Shown: piece after piece, positions 24,122-31,689 of the stretch
Layout of the letters: every line of letters begins with the position of its first letter
Position numbering within the stretch: position 1 is the stretch's first letter
From: a candidate division KSB1 bacterium
Lineage (GTDB): Bacteria > Zhuqueibacterota > Zhuqueibacteria > JANLFK01 > Oleimicrobiaceae
NCBI GenBank assembly: GCA_034506335.1
Contig: JAPDPR010000042.1
Coordinates: 1 to 34,661, forward strand
DNA: 34,661 nt
Direction: 5' to 3'
Translations under genes and position numbers: made by a program
Notes under the pieces: model-generated
The model's database searches: none
Told to the model about the DNA's origin: nothing
Seen by the model: the letters and a program-made list of their open reading frames with translations, nothing else

Positions 24122-25489
24122 CTATGGGACTTCAATCTGGTAGCGCTTGATCTTTTCGTACAGCGTCTTGCGGTCGATGCCCAAAAGTTGAGCTGCACGG
24201 GAACGATTCCCGGCTGTGGCTACCAGCACTCGCGCGATGTGCTCCTTTTCCATTTGCTCCAGCGTGCGGATTTCCTGTGATGCGGGAAGGGGCGCCTTCT
24301 CTTCTGCGCGCAGGTGTGACGGCAGGCTGTCAGGCGTGATCTGGTCGCTCTCCTCCACAATTACCGCCCGTTCGATGACATTTTCCAGCTCGCGGACGTT
24401 GCCCGGCCAACGGTAGTTGCATAGCAACTGCATAGCCTCCGGCGAAATGCCTGCAACCGATCTTTTCCGGCGCTGGTTGTACTTTTGCAGAAAATGGTGG
24501 GCCAGCAGCGGTATGTCCTCTTTTCTCTCTCGCAGGGAAGGGAGATAGATGGGGATGACACTGAGGCGGTAGTAGAGGTCTTCGCGAAAGGTGCCCTCCT
24601 GCACGCAGCGACGAAGGTCCCGGTTGGTGGCGGCGATAATGCGCACATCCACCTTGATGGTGGTCGTCCCCCCGACCCGACGAATCTCTCTCTCCTGAAT
24701 GGCTCGCAAGATCTTGGCTTGCATGTTCAGGGAGATGTTGCCAATCTCATCGAAGAGGAACGTGCCGCCGTTGGCCAGCTCGAAGCTGCCGTGCTTGGTG
24801 GCGATGGCGCCGGTGAAAGCCCCTTTGACATGCCCGAAGAGCTCACTTTCAAACAGGGTTTCCACTAATGAGCCGCAGTCCACAGTGAGGAATGGCTTAT
24901 CTCGGCGCAGGCTGTTGTAGTGAATGGCACGGGCGATGAGCTCCTTGCCTGTGCCACTTTCGCCATAGATGAGCACCGTGGCATCCGTGGGCGCCACCTT
25001 CTTCACCAGGCGAAAGACCTCGCGCATCCGTGGACTGTCTCCCACGATTATGTCGGTGCGGCCATCCAGCTCGATTTTCCATTCCTGCTCTGGGCCCCCC
25101 GCCAGGAGTTCGCGTTTTTGCAAGACCTTGGAAACTACTTGCCGGACGTCGTTGGGCGGGAAAGGTTTTGGAATATAGTCGTAGGCGCCCAGGCGCATCG
25201 CCTCCACTGCCGTTTCCACCGTGGCGTACCCGGTGATCATAACCACCTCAGTGCCCGGGTGCTGTTGTTTGATGTACCGGAGCACCTGCAGGCCGTCGGC
25301 CCCAGGCATCTTCAAGTCCAGAAGCACGATATCAAATTCCCGTTCCGCGAGCATGTGCAGTGCCTGCAGCCCGTCGACTGCGGTCTGCACGTGGTAACCA
25401 TCGTCACGCAACACCCGCGCACACCCTTCCCGGATGCTCGCATCGTCGTCTGCTACCAGGATGTATACGTCAACGCCGCGGTCTCTCAT
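24122..25489 (-). CDS. Sigma-54-dependent response regulator (NtrC/AtoC type)
   Basis: 455 residues. The receiver (1-125) has Asp14-16, phospho-acceptor Asp58 (IVLLDLKMPG) and Lys108 (YIPKPF). The AAA+ domain has Walker A GESGTGKE (176-183), the sigma-54 contact loop GAFTGA (223-228), Walker B FLFDEI and arginine-rich sensor regions. The Fis-type helix-turn-helix is at the C-terminus ('NRSRAAQLLGIDRKTLYEKI'). It should activate sigma-54 promoters when phosphorylated. The ATG at 25489 overlaps the upstream kinase gene by 20 bp, marking them as a pair. The frame is open further upstream, but that part lies within the kinase. No convincing -24/-12 promoter was found nearby, so its target is unknown. 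Confidence 0.95.
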   Translation of the reverse strand: MRDRGVDVYILVADDDASIREGCARVLRDDGYHVQTAVDGLQALHMLAEREFDIVLLDLKMPGADGLQVLRYIKQQHPGTEVVMITGYATVETAVEAMRLGAYDYIPKPFPPNDVRQVVSKVLQKRELLAGGPEQEWKIELDGRTDIIVGDSPRMREVFRLVKKVAPTDATVLIYGESGTGKELIARAIHYNSLRRDKPFLTVDCGSLVETLFESELFGHVKGAFTGAIATKHGSFELANGGTFLFDEIGNISLNMQAKILRAIQEREIRRVGGTTTIKVDVRIIAATNRDLRRCVQEGTFREDLYYRLSVIPIYLPSLRERKEDIPLLAHHFLQKYNQRRKRSVAGISPEAMQLLCNYRWPGNVRELENVIERAVIVEESDQITPDSLPSHLRAEEKAPLPASQEIRTLEQMEKEHIARVLVATAGNRSRAAQLLGIDRKTLYEKIKRYQIEVP

Positions 25490-27404
25490 CGGCTGTGTCC
25501 ATGACTGGAAGCTTGATGTGGAACGTAGTGCCCTTGCCCACCTCCGTTTCCACCTCAATGACGCCGTTGTGTTTGCGAACGATGCCGAACGCAATCGACA
25601 GGCCTAACCCTGTGCCCTTGCCCAGCGGCTTGGTGGTGAAGAAAGGGTCAAATATCTTGCTGCGGATTTCTTCGGGAATGCCTGGACCAGTGTCGCGGAT
25701 GGAGGTGACCACATAGGAATTGTCTTGCACCGAGGTGGTCACCTCCAAGGACCCGTTACCTGCCATGGCCTCTGCCGCGTTCATGATGATATTGATGAAG
25801 ACCTGCTGCATCTGCCCTACGTCCACCATGACCTTGGGAAGGAGCGGGCTCAGATTCCGGGTCACGGTGATTCCCTTGAATATGGCTTGCGTGACCACCA
25901 GATCCAGGGTCGTGTTGATGATCCTATTGAGGTCGGTGAGAGTCATCTCCAATTTGGTTTGCCGAGAAAAGTCCAACAGTCCGCGCACGATCCTCCGGCA
26001 GCGTTCGGTCTCCCGCACGATGACCTGGAGGTCTTCCTTGATGGGATCGCCGTCCTTGGCCTTTTCCAACAAGAGATTGGCGTAGAGGAGAATGCCACCG
26101 AGGGGATTATTGAGCTCGTGGGCTACGCCGGCGGCCAGCTGGCCCACGGTGGCCAGGCGCTCCGACTGCATAATGGTCTGCTGGGCGCGCTGCTTGAGCT
26201 GTTCGTCGCGGTCAAGGAGAGAGGCAGCCATGAAGTTGAACATGTGGCCCAGCGTCCCGATTTCATCGCGCGAATTTACATGCACCTTGTGGCTGAGGTC
26301 GCCCTGGGCTAATTGCTGCGTGGCCTCGGCAAGGCGGCGCAACGGTTTCAGAATGCCATTGGCCAGAACGATACTGATGAGAAGCGCCCCAACTACGCCT
26401 GCCAAGGTGATGCCGCCAAAGGTCAGCAGCGTGGCACGCCGCAGGTCTGCGAACTTTTGCTCCAACATGCCCACGTAGAGCATGCCGATGATCGTGCCGG
26501 CGTGGGAGCGGATGGGTTCATAGGCGGTGATGTACCAGTGATTCACCACAAAGGCCCTCTCGATCCACGGCAGCCCCTGGACTAACACCCGGTCGTGCAC
26601 GGCGCTGGACACCTGCGTTCCGATGGCGCGGCTGCCATCCTCGCGCAAAACGTTTGTGGAAATGCGGATGTCGCCCAAGAAGATGGTGGCGGAGCCGATC
26701 TCTTTGCCCTTGTAGAGCTCCCCTTGATAGACAGTCTGCTTGATGGTGTCGACCAGCTCATAGTTGCGGTTCAGCAGCACCCCGCCGTAGATGGTGCCGA
26801 GCAAGAGACCCTGTTCATCGAGTACCGGGGCTACGGCTTTCAGCATCATGCCCCGAGTTTCCTCACCGCCCGGTCGTGGTTTGGCCATAGGGGTGGGGAT
26901 TACCTGAATGCGCGCCTTCTCAGCCAGATCTGTTCCCTCTTTGCGGAGCTCTTCTTCAGGAATGAGCGTCGTACCCGCCGCAGCCTGGCCGGTGAGGAGC
27001 ACGCGTCGGACGAGCTCATCTTCACTCTGGCTATCCCCTGCCACGCCGGGATTGCGAGCACGATAGAGCACGATTCCCCGCGCGTCGGTAGCACCGAGGA
27101 TGTCCAGCGACTCCATGGAGAGCGTCTTCTGCAGCTCTCTGCCCAACGCCCTGATGTTGCCTGCGGCCAGGCCTTCGCGCACATAGTAGCGGATGGACGT
27201 GAGCTCTACCACGTCCCGAATGCGGTCCAACTTGTTACGGTACAGGGCTCGCGCCGTATTGAGGTCGTTGCGCACCTTGTCCTGTGCCTGTCGTACTACC
27301 ACGTCGCCGATGAGGCGGAACCCAACCCAGGCAGCAATGGCGCCCGTGAGCAGTACCACCACAACGAAACTAAGAATGAGTTTGGTGCGCAAAGAAATAT
27401 TCAT
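25470..27404 (-). CDS. Membrane sensor histidine kinase (Cache-like sensor, HAMP, HisKA, HATPase)
   Basis: 644 residues. TM1 is at ~9-30. The extracytoplasmic Cache-type sensor spans ~35-325 ('VAPVLDEQGLLLGTIYGG', 'YITAYEPIRSHAGTIIGMLYVG') and TM2 is at ~327-350. HAMP follows at ~350-402. Phospho-acceptor His429 is in AAGVAHELNNPLGG. The ATPase domain has 'FINIIMNAAEAM', DTGPGIP, FFTTKPLGKGTGLGLS. Its sensor aligns without a gap to the kinase at 14028-16016 over the first ~320 residues, while the linker before the His domain is shorter. It is coupled to the sigma-54 regulator by overlap. A -35/-10 pair at 27511-27483 lies upstream. Confidence 0.94.
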   Translation of the reverse strand: MNISLRTKLILSFVVVVLLTGAIAAWVGFRLIGDVVVRQAQDKVRNDLNTARALYRNKLDRIRDVVELTSIRYYVREGLAAGNIRALGRELQKTLSMESLDILGATDARGIVLYRARNPGVAGDSQSEDELVRRVLLTGQAAAGTTLIPEEELRKEGTDLAEKARIQVIPTPMAKPRPGGEETRGMMLKAVAPVLDEQGLLLGTIYGGVLLNRNYELVDTIKQTVYQGELYKGKEIGSATIFLGDIRISTNVLREDGSRAIGTQVSSAVHDRVLVQGLPWIERAFVVNHWYITAYEPIRSHAGTIIGMLYVGMLEQKFADLRRATLLTFGGITLAGVVGALLISIVLANGILKPLRRLAEATQQLAQGDLSHKVHVNSRDEIGTLGHMFNFMAASLLDRDEQLKQRAQQTIMQSERLATVGQLAAGVAHELNNPLGGILLYANLLLEKAKDGDPIKEDLQVIVRETERCRRIVRGLLDFSRQTKLEMTLTDLNRIINTTLDLVVTQAIFKGITVTRNLSPLLPKVMVDVGQMQQVFINIIMNAAEAMAGNGSLEVTTSVQDNSYVVTSIRDTGPGIPEEIRSKIFDPFFTTKPLGKGTGLGLSIAFGIVRKHNGVIEVETEVGKGTTFHIKLPVMDTADERPRR

Positions 27405-27482
27405 AAGCTCTTTGCTGTCGAGGTCTGTCTTGTGTGCGCCAAGCCCGGTCTTGCGTGAACGAGTCCTCGCGCCACCTCTTGC

Positions 27483-27511
27483 AATTTAAGAAAAACGGTT
27501 GACTGGGTCAA
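27483..27511 (-). promoter_or_regulatory. Sigma-70-like promoter for the kinase/sigma-54 regulator pair
   Basis: On the minus strand TTGACC (27511-27506), 17 bases, then TAAATT (27488-27483). The -35 lies in a palindrome shared with the divergent promoter. The distance to the ATG at 27404 is about 80 bases. Confidence 0.55.
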
Positions 27512-27512
27512 C
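27498..27512. promoter_or_regulatory. Palindrome GTTGAC-TGG-GTCAAC shared by divergent promoters
   Basis: Perfect 6-bp arms with a 3-base spacer. Each arm carries the -35 of one of two divergent promoters, so a bound protein would affect both. The palindrome could equally arise simply because two -35 boxes face each other. Confidence 0.55.
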
Positions 27513-27526
27513 AAAAATGTTATATT
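27499..27526 (+). promoter_or_regulatory. Sigma-70-like promoter for the transport/amidase operon
   Basis: TTGACT (27499-27504), 16 bases, TATATT (27521-27526), in an AT-rich stretch unlike its surroundings. The expected transcript start is near 27533, about 35 bases before the first gene. Confidence 0.65.
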
Positions 27527-27568
27527 TAAACAAACAAGAAAGCTTGCCTGGCACAAGAGAGGAGACTC

Positions 27569-28363
27569 TTGATACAAGTCATCGGCGTGAGTTTCTCCTA
27601 CCCATCTGCGGACGGCGGCACCACACCCGCCATAGATGGGGTCTCCCTTACCATTGAGGAGGGAGAGTCATTAGGCTTGATGGGGGCCAACAGCTCAGGC
27701 AAGACCACCCTCGCACGATGTCTCAACGCACTGCTGGTGCCGACCCGCGGACAAGTGTTGGTTGACGGCCTGGACACGCGGGACCAGGCTAACCACCTTG
27801 CCATCCGCCAAAAGGTGGGGATGGTCTTCCAGAACCCGGACAATCAATTGGTTTCAACCACTGTTGAGCGCGAGATTGCCTTCGGTCTGGAGAACCTCGG
27901 GGTACCCCACGAAGAAATGCACGCGCGTGTGGACCAGGCGTTGGCCGAGTTTGACCTCGAGCGGTACCGTAACCACCCGCCGCATCTTCTTTCTGGAGGC
28001 GAGAAGCAGCGCCTGGCTCTGGCCGCAGTCATGGCCATGCGCCCAAAGTATTTGATCCTGGACGAGCCCACGTCGCTCCTGGACCCCAAGGGGCGGGAAG
28101 CCATTGTGGCCATGATTCAGCGCTTGCACCGCGAAGAGAAGCCTGACGCCAAAGTGTCCACACTCCTCATCAGTCAGTACCCTGAGGAGTTGCTGGGGGT
28201 GGATCGTTTGTTGGTCATGCACAAAGGACGCCTGGTGATGGAGGGCCCACCGGGGCAGGTATTCCGGCAAGTGGAGCGCCTTCATGAACTTGGTCTGGAG
28301 CCACCTGTAGAGTACGAACTTGAGCATCTTTTTGCCCGCCATGGTCTGGAATGGCATGCGTAG
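27569..28363 (+). CDS. ECF/CbiO-type ABC transporter ATP-binding protein
   Basis: 264 residues with the closest pattern to EcfA/CbiO ATPases. Walker A GANSSGKT is at 39-46, Q-loop Gln88 in 'FQNPDNQLVSTTVEREIAFG' (a hallmark stretch of ECF ATPases), signature LSGGEKQR at 141-148, and Walker B YLILDE at 161-166. At the switch (H-loop) position the usual histidine is Gln203 (ISQYPEE). The start is TTG, supported by AGGAG four bases upstream. No EcfT or EcfS gene is in the window; instead two MalF/MalG-type permease genes follow, the next overlapping its stop by 8 bp. It may energise that importer in place of a MalK-type ATPase (inference). Confidence 0.88.
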   Translation: MIQVIGVSFSYPSADGGTTPAIDGVSLTIEEGESLGLMGANSSGKTTLARCLNALLVPTRGQVLVDGLDTRDQANHLAIRQKVGMVFQNPDNQLVSTTVEREIAFGLENLGVPHEEMHARVDQALAEFDLERYRNHPPHLLSGGEKQRLALAAVMAMRPKYLILDEPTSLLDPKGREAIVAMIQRLHREEKPDAKVSTLLISQYPEELLGVDRLLVMHKGRLVMEGPPGQVFRQVERLHELGLEPPVEYELEHLFARHGLEWHA

Positions 28364-30680
28364 AATCGTAGGAGGAAGCCTTGCCTGTGAGCGCCGGCAG
28401 GGATCAGGCTCGTCCCCCGCAGGCCGCGTTATTCTGGCGCTGGCGGTCTTGGTAAGCTGGGTTCTCACTGCTCCTGCCGAGACCATTGTGCTTAGAGTGG
28501 CCAATTGGGGTGGCGCCGAAGAGGTCAAAAGCGAGCAGCTCATCGCCGACGAGTTCGCCCGTCAACACCCGGGGGTGGAAGTTCGCGTCGAGTCGATACC
28601 CGCATCTAACTACAAAGAGAAGGTGCTGGCCGCCATCGCGGCAGGCTCGCCTCCGGATGTGTTCCTGCTCGACTCGGTGATCATGCCAACCTTCATCAAT
28701 CGGGGCCTTCTGTTAGACTTGATGCCAATTGCCAGGGCCAAAGGAATTGACCTCTCCATGTACTTCCCCAATGTGCTCCGCATCGGCATGCGGGACAGTG
28801 CCCTCTACGCCTTCCCGAAGGACTTTAACCCAATCGCCATGTACTACAACCGCCGTCTGTTCGACGCCGCCGGGCTGCCCTATCCGAGGCGCGGTTGGAC
28901 GTGGGATGACTATTTGGAGCTTGCGAAGAAGCTCACCAAGGACCTGGACGGCGACGGGCGCATTGATCAGTTCGGCACGGCGTTCTCCACCTACTTGTTC
29001 TACTGGCAGCCTTTTGTATGGATGAACCACGGCGACATTTTGAGCCCCGACGGCACGCGGGCCATGGGCTACCTAAACTCCCCCGCGACGGAGGAGGCGA
29101 TCCGATTCCTCATCGACTTGCGGGTGAAGCATCAGGTGGCGCCGCATGCGCAGTACGCCGCAGCCGAAAGCGGGGGCATCACCCGGCTTTTCTTCACCGG
29201 TCGCATAGGGATGGTGGTGAGTGGCCACTGGCTGCTGACTACCATCCAAGAGTACATGAAGCGAGGGGAGTTGGAGGTAGGGGTGGCCCCACTGCCGGAT
29301 CCAGCCAATGGCACGCACATCACCGTGATGTACGAGGCAGGGTGGTGCGTGCCCAAAGGCACCGCGCATCCAGAGCTGGCTATGGAATTGGCGGCCTTCA
29401 TGGGGGGCAAATGGGCCGGAATGCAACGCATCGAGTCGCTCATCGCCATCCCCGCCATCGTCGAGGTAGCCAAGAAGCAGGCCGAGCTGGACCCCTTTGG
29501 TCTGGAGCAGGTGTTCCTGGACGAGGTGCCCTATTGCCGGCAGCCGTGGGGTACGGTGGTGGAGCAATTCCGCCGGGTGGAGGAGCTGACCAAGGACGCC
29601 GTGGACCTGGTGCTCTACCGGGGTTGGGACCTGCACGAGATGCTTACCGATGCAGCACGGAAGATTGACAAGGATCTGGCCGATGCGCGGGCTACACCGG
29701 TGGCGGAGGCGCGTCCTGGCTCCGAAAGGGCATTTGTGTTGCGCTTCTTGCTGGCCGTAGGGGTGCTTTCTGCAGGGGTGGCGGCAGTGAACCTCGCTGC
29801 TGGGGGCAAGAAGGAACGCCGTGCCGCAGCGGAAGGGTACGCATTCTTGTTCCCCTCATTCGCTCACCTTTTGGTCTTCGTCTTAGCTCCCCTGCTTTTT
29901 TCCCTCTACCTCAGCGTGCACCGATGGGATGTGATCATGCCCACCAAGCCGTTCGTCGGCCTGGACAACTATCGATCCATTTTCACCGACCGCCTGTTTC
30001 TGAACGCACTGAAAAACACCGCGCTCTATTCGCTGCAAGTCCCCGTGGCTATGGCCATCTCGCTTGCGGTGGCGATGATGATGAATCAGCGCATCAAAGG
30101 TGTGAACCTGCTGCGCACCTTGTACTTTTTGCCCAGTGTCTCCTCTTTTGTGGCCATTGCCATGGTCTGGCAGTGGCTGTATGAGCCGCAGTTCGGGCTC
30201 ATCAACTACCTCCTCCGCCTGCTTGGGCTCGGCTCATGGAGTGGCCTCAGCAGCCCAAACACGGCGTTGATCTCGTTGATGGTCATGACTATCTGGATGC
30301 AGATCGGGTACCAGATGGTTATTTTCTTGGCCGGGCTGCAGGGGATTCCAGACTTCCTCTACGAGGCGGCCATCATCGACGGCGCCAATGCGTGGCAGCG
30401 CTTTCGGCGTGTGACCTTGCCATTGCTCAAACCGACGACCTTCTTCATCCTGGTGACGGCCATTATTGGTTCGTTTCAGGTTTTTACCTCGGTATGGGTC
30501 ATGACTCAGGGGGGGCCTGCCCGCGCCACTGACGTGGTGGTCTATCACATCTACCAGAACGCGTGGGAGTACCTGCGCATGGGCAGGGCCTCTGCTATGG
30601 CCTGGGTACTCTTTTCCCTCATCTTGGTAATCACGCTCATTCAGTTCCGACTGGTGGGCAGGCGCGTAGAGTATAGCTGA
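28356..30680 (+). CDS. Solute-binding protein fused to MalF/UgpA-type ABC permease
   Basis: About 774 residues combining two usual proteins. After a signal-like segment (~28-41, cleavage possibly after APA) comes an extracellular solute-binding protein family 1 domain (~42-445: 'VANWGGAEEV', 'AGSPPDVFLLDS', 'YAFPKDFNPIAMYYN'). A membrane segment at ~458-482 is followed by a positively charged stretch (KKERR), then a six-helix permease (~494-774) with the EAA loop 'YEAAIIDGANAWQRFRRVTLPLLKP' region (~669-693). This puts the binding domain outside, tethered to its own permease. The ATG at 28356 overlaps the ATPase stop by 8 bp; its Shine-Dalgarno is weak. The substrate is probably a sugar, polyol or related compound (family inference). 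Confidence 0.9.
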   Translation: MRRIVGGSLACERRQGSGSSPAGRVILALAVLVSWVLTAPAETIVLRVANWGGAEEVKSEQLIADEFARQHPGVEVRVESIPASNYKEKVLAAIAAGSPPDVFLLDSVIMPTFINRGLLLDLMPIARAKGIDLSMYFPNVLRIGMRDSALYAFPKDFNPIAMYYNRRLFDAAGLPYPRRGWTWDDYLELAKKLTKDLDGDGRIDQFGTAFSTYLFYWQPFVWMNHGDILSPDGTRAMGYLNSPATEEAIRFLIDLRVKHQVAPHAQYAAAESGGITRLFFTGRIGMVVSGHWLLTTIQEYMKRGELEVGVAPLPDPANGTHITVMYEAGWCVPKGTAHPELAMELAAFMGGKWAGMQRIESLIAIPAIVEVAKKQAELDPFGLEQVFLDEVPYCRQPWGTVVEQFRRVEELTKDAVDLVLYRGWDLHEMLTDAARKIDKDLADARATPVAEARPGSERAFVLRFLLAVGVLSAGVAAVNLAAGGKKERRAAAEGYAFLFPSFAHLLVFVLAPLLFSLYLSVHRWDVIMPTKPFVGLDNYRSIFTDRLFLNALKNTALYSLQVPVAMAISLAVAMMMNQRIKGVNLLRTLYFLPSVSSFVAIAMVWQWLYEPQFGLINYLLRLLGLGSWSGLSSPNTALISLMVMTIWMQIGYQMVIFLAGLQGIPDFLYEAAIIDGANAWQRFRRVTLPLLKPTTFFILVTAIIGSFQVFTSVWVMTQGGPARATDVVVYHIYQNAWEYLRMGRASAMAWVLFSLILVITLIQFRLVGRRVEYS

Positions 30681-30684
30681 GGAG

Positions 30685-30702
30685 GCCCGTTATCCTACGG
30701 GC
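30685..30702 (+). other. Intercistronic hairpin
   Basis: GCCCGT-TATCCT-ACGGGC between the two permease genes. It has no T-run, so it more likely affects mRNA processing or stability than termination. Confidence 0.35.
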
Positions 30703-30730
30703 TGAGGCGCAAGAGGTTGAGGACGCAAAG

Positions 30731-31591
30731 GTGGCAGTCCGCATACAAAAGAGGTTCAATGTAAAGAGAGCCGGGAGGGTCGCAAGCCGGGTGGTGATAT
30801 ACGCGGTACTCCTTGTCCTGGCTCTATCCATGCTCATTCCCTTCCTGTGGATGGTGATGACCTCGTTTATGAATGAGCTGGAGGTGAGCCAATACCCGCC
30901 TAAGCTCTGGCCGAGCAAGTTCCTCTGGTCCAACTACCGAGAAGCGTTGACCCTGCTCCCCTTTGGGCGCTTTTTCGTCAATTCGGTGATCATGAGCTTG
31001 GGTGCGGTGCTGCTTCAGTTGATAGTGTGTTCGATGGCGGCATTCGCCTTTGCGCGCCTGCACTTTCGCGGTCGCGACCGCATCTTCGGCCTGTACATCG
31101 CAACGATGATGATCCCGGTGATTGTAACCATCATTCCTGCTTTTCTCATCGTAGACGCCTTCGGGTGGGTGAACACTTATCAAGGCCTGATCCTCTACTT
31201 CGCTTCCAGTGTGTGGGGGATTTTCTTGCTGCGGCAGTTTTTCCTCACGCTGCCGCGTGACCTTGAGGACGCGGCGCGCATCGATGGTGCTTCGACGTTT
31301 CATATTTACTGGCGCATTGCCCTACCTCTTTCCAAGCCGGCGCTTGCCACCTTGGGTATTTTTTCCTTCATGGCGGTGTGGCGCGATTTTCTCTGGTCAT
31401 TGATCGTGACCACGCAGATGGACATGCGTCCCGTGGAGGTGGGGATTGCTTTCTTCCACAACATGCACGTGACCAAATGGCCATACCAGATGGCTGCCGC
31501 CGTGTGCGTTATGGTGCCCATCGTGGTTATCTTCTTCATGGCCCAGCGCTACTTCGTCAAGGGCATTACTCTTACGGGCTTGAAAGGGTAG
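30731..31591 (+). CDS. MalG/UgpE-type ABC sugar permease
   Basis: 286 residues with six predicted membrane helices (first at ~20-43, 'VVIYAVLLVLALSMLIPFLW'). The EAA loop reads 'LEDAARIDGASTFHIYWRIALPLSKPAL' and contacts the ATPase. It forms the second half of the channel with the fused permease upstream. The start is GTG with GAGG about 8 bases ahead; the gap to the fusion gene is 50 bp. The C-terminus 'QRYFVKGITLTGLKG' is typical of the family. Confidence 0.93.
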   Translation: MAVRIQKRFNVKRAGRVASRVVIYAVLLVLALSMLIPFLWMVMTSFMNELEVSQYPPKLWPSKFLWSNYREALTLLPFGRFFVNSVIMSLGAVLLQLIVCSMAAFAFARLHFRGRDRIFGLYIATMMIPVIVTIIPAFLIVDAFGWVNTYQGLILYFASSVWGIFLLRQFFLTLPRDLEDAARIDGASTFHIYWRIALPLSKPALATLGIFSFMAVWRDFLWSLIVTTQMDMRPVEVGIAFFHNMHVTKWPYQMAAAVCVMVPIVVIFFMAQRYFVKGITLTGLKG

Positions 31592-31689
31592 GAGGCGTCG
31601 GAACCGGCATGCCTGCGTACCAGTTGGAGCCGCCAGAGAAGCAGCACATGAGCACCAGAGTAACCGCCAAGTTTGAAGGTAAGGGGACC

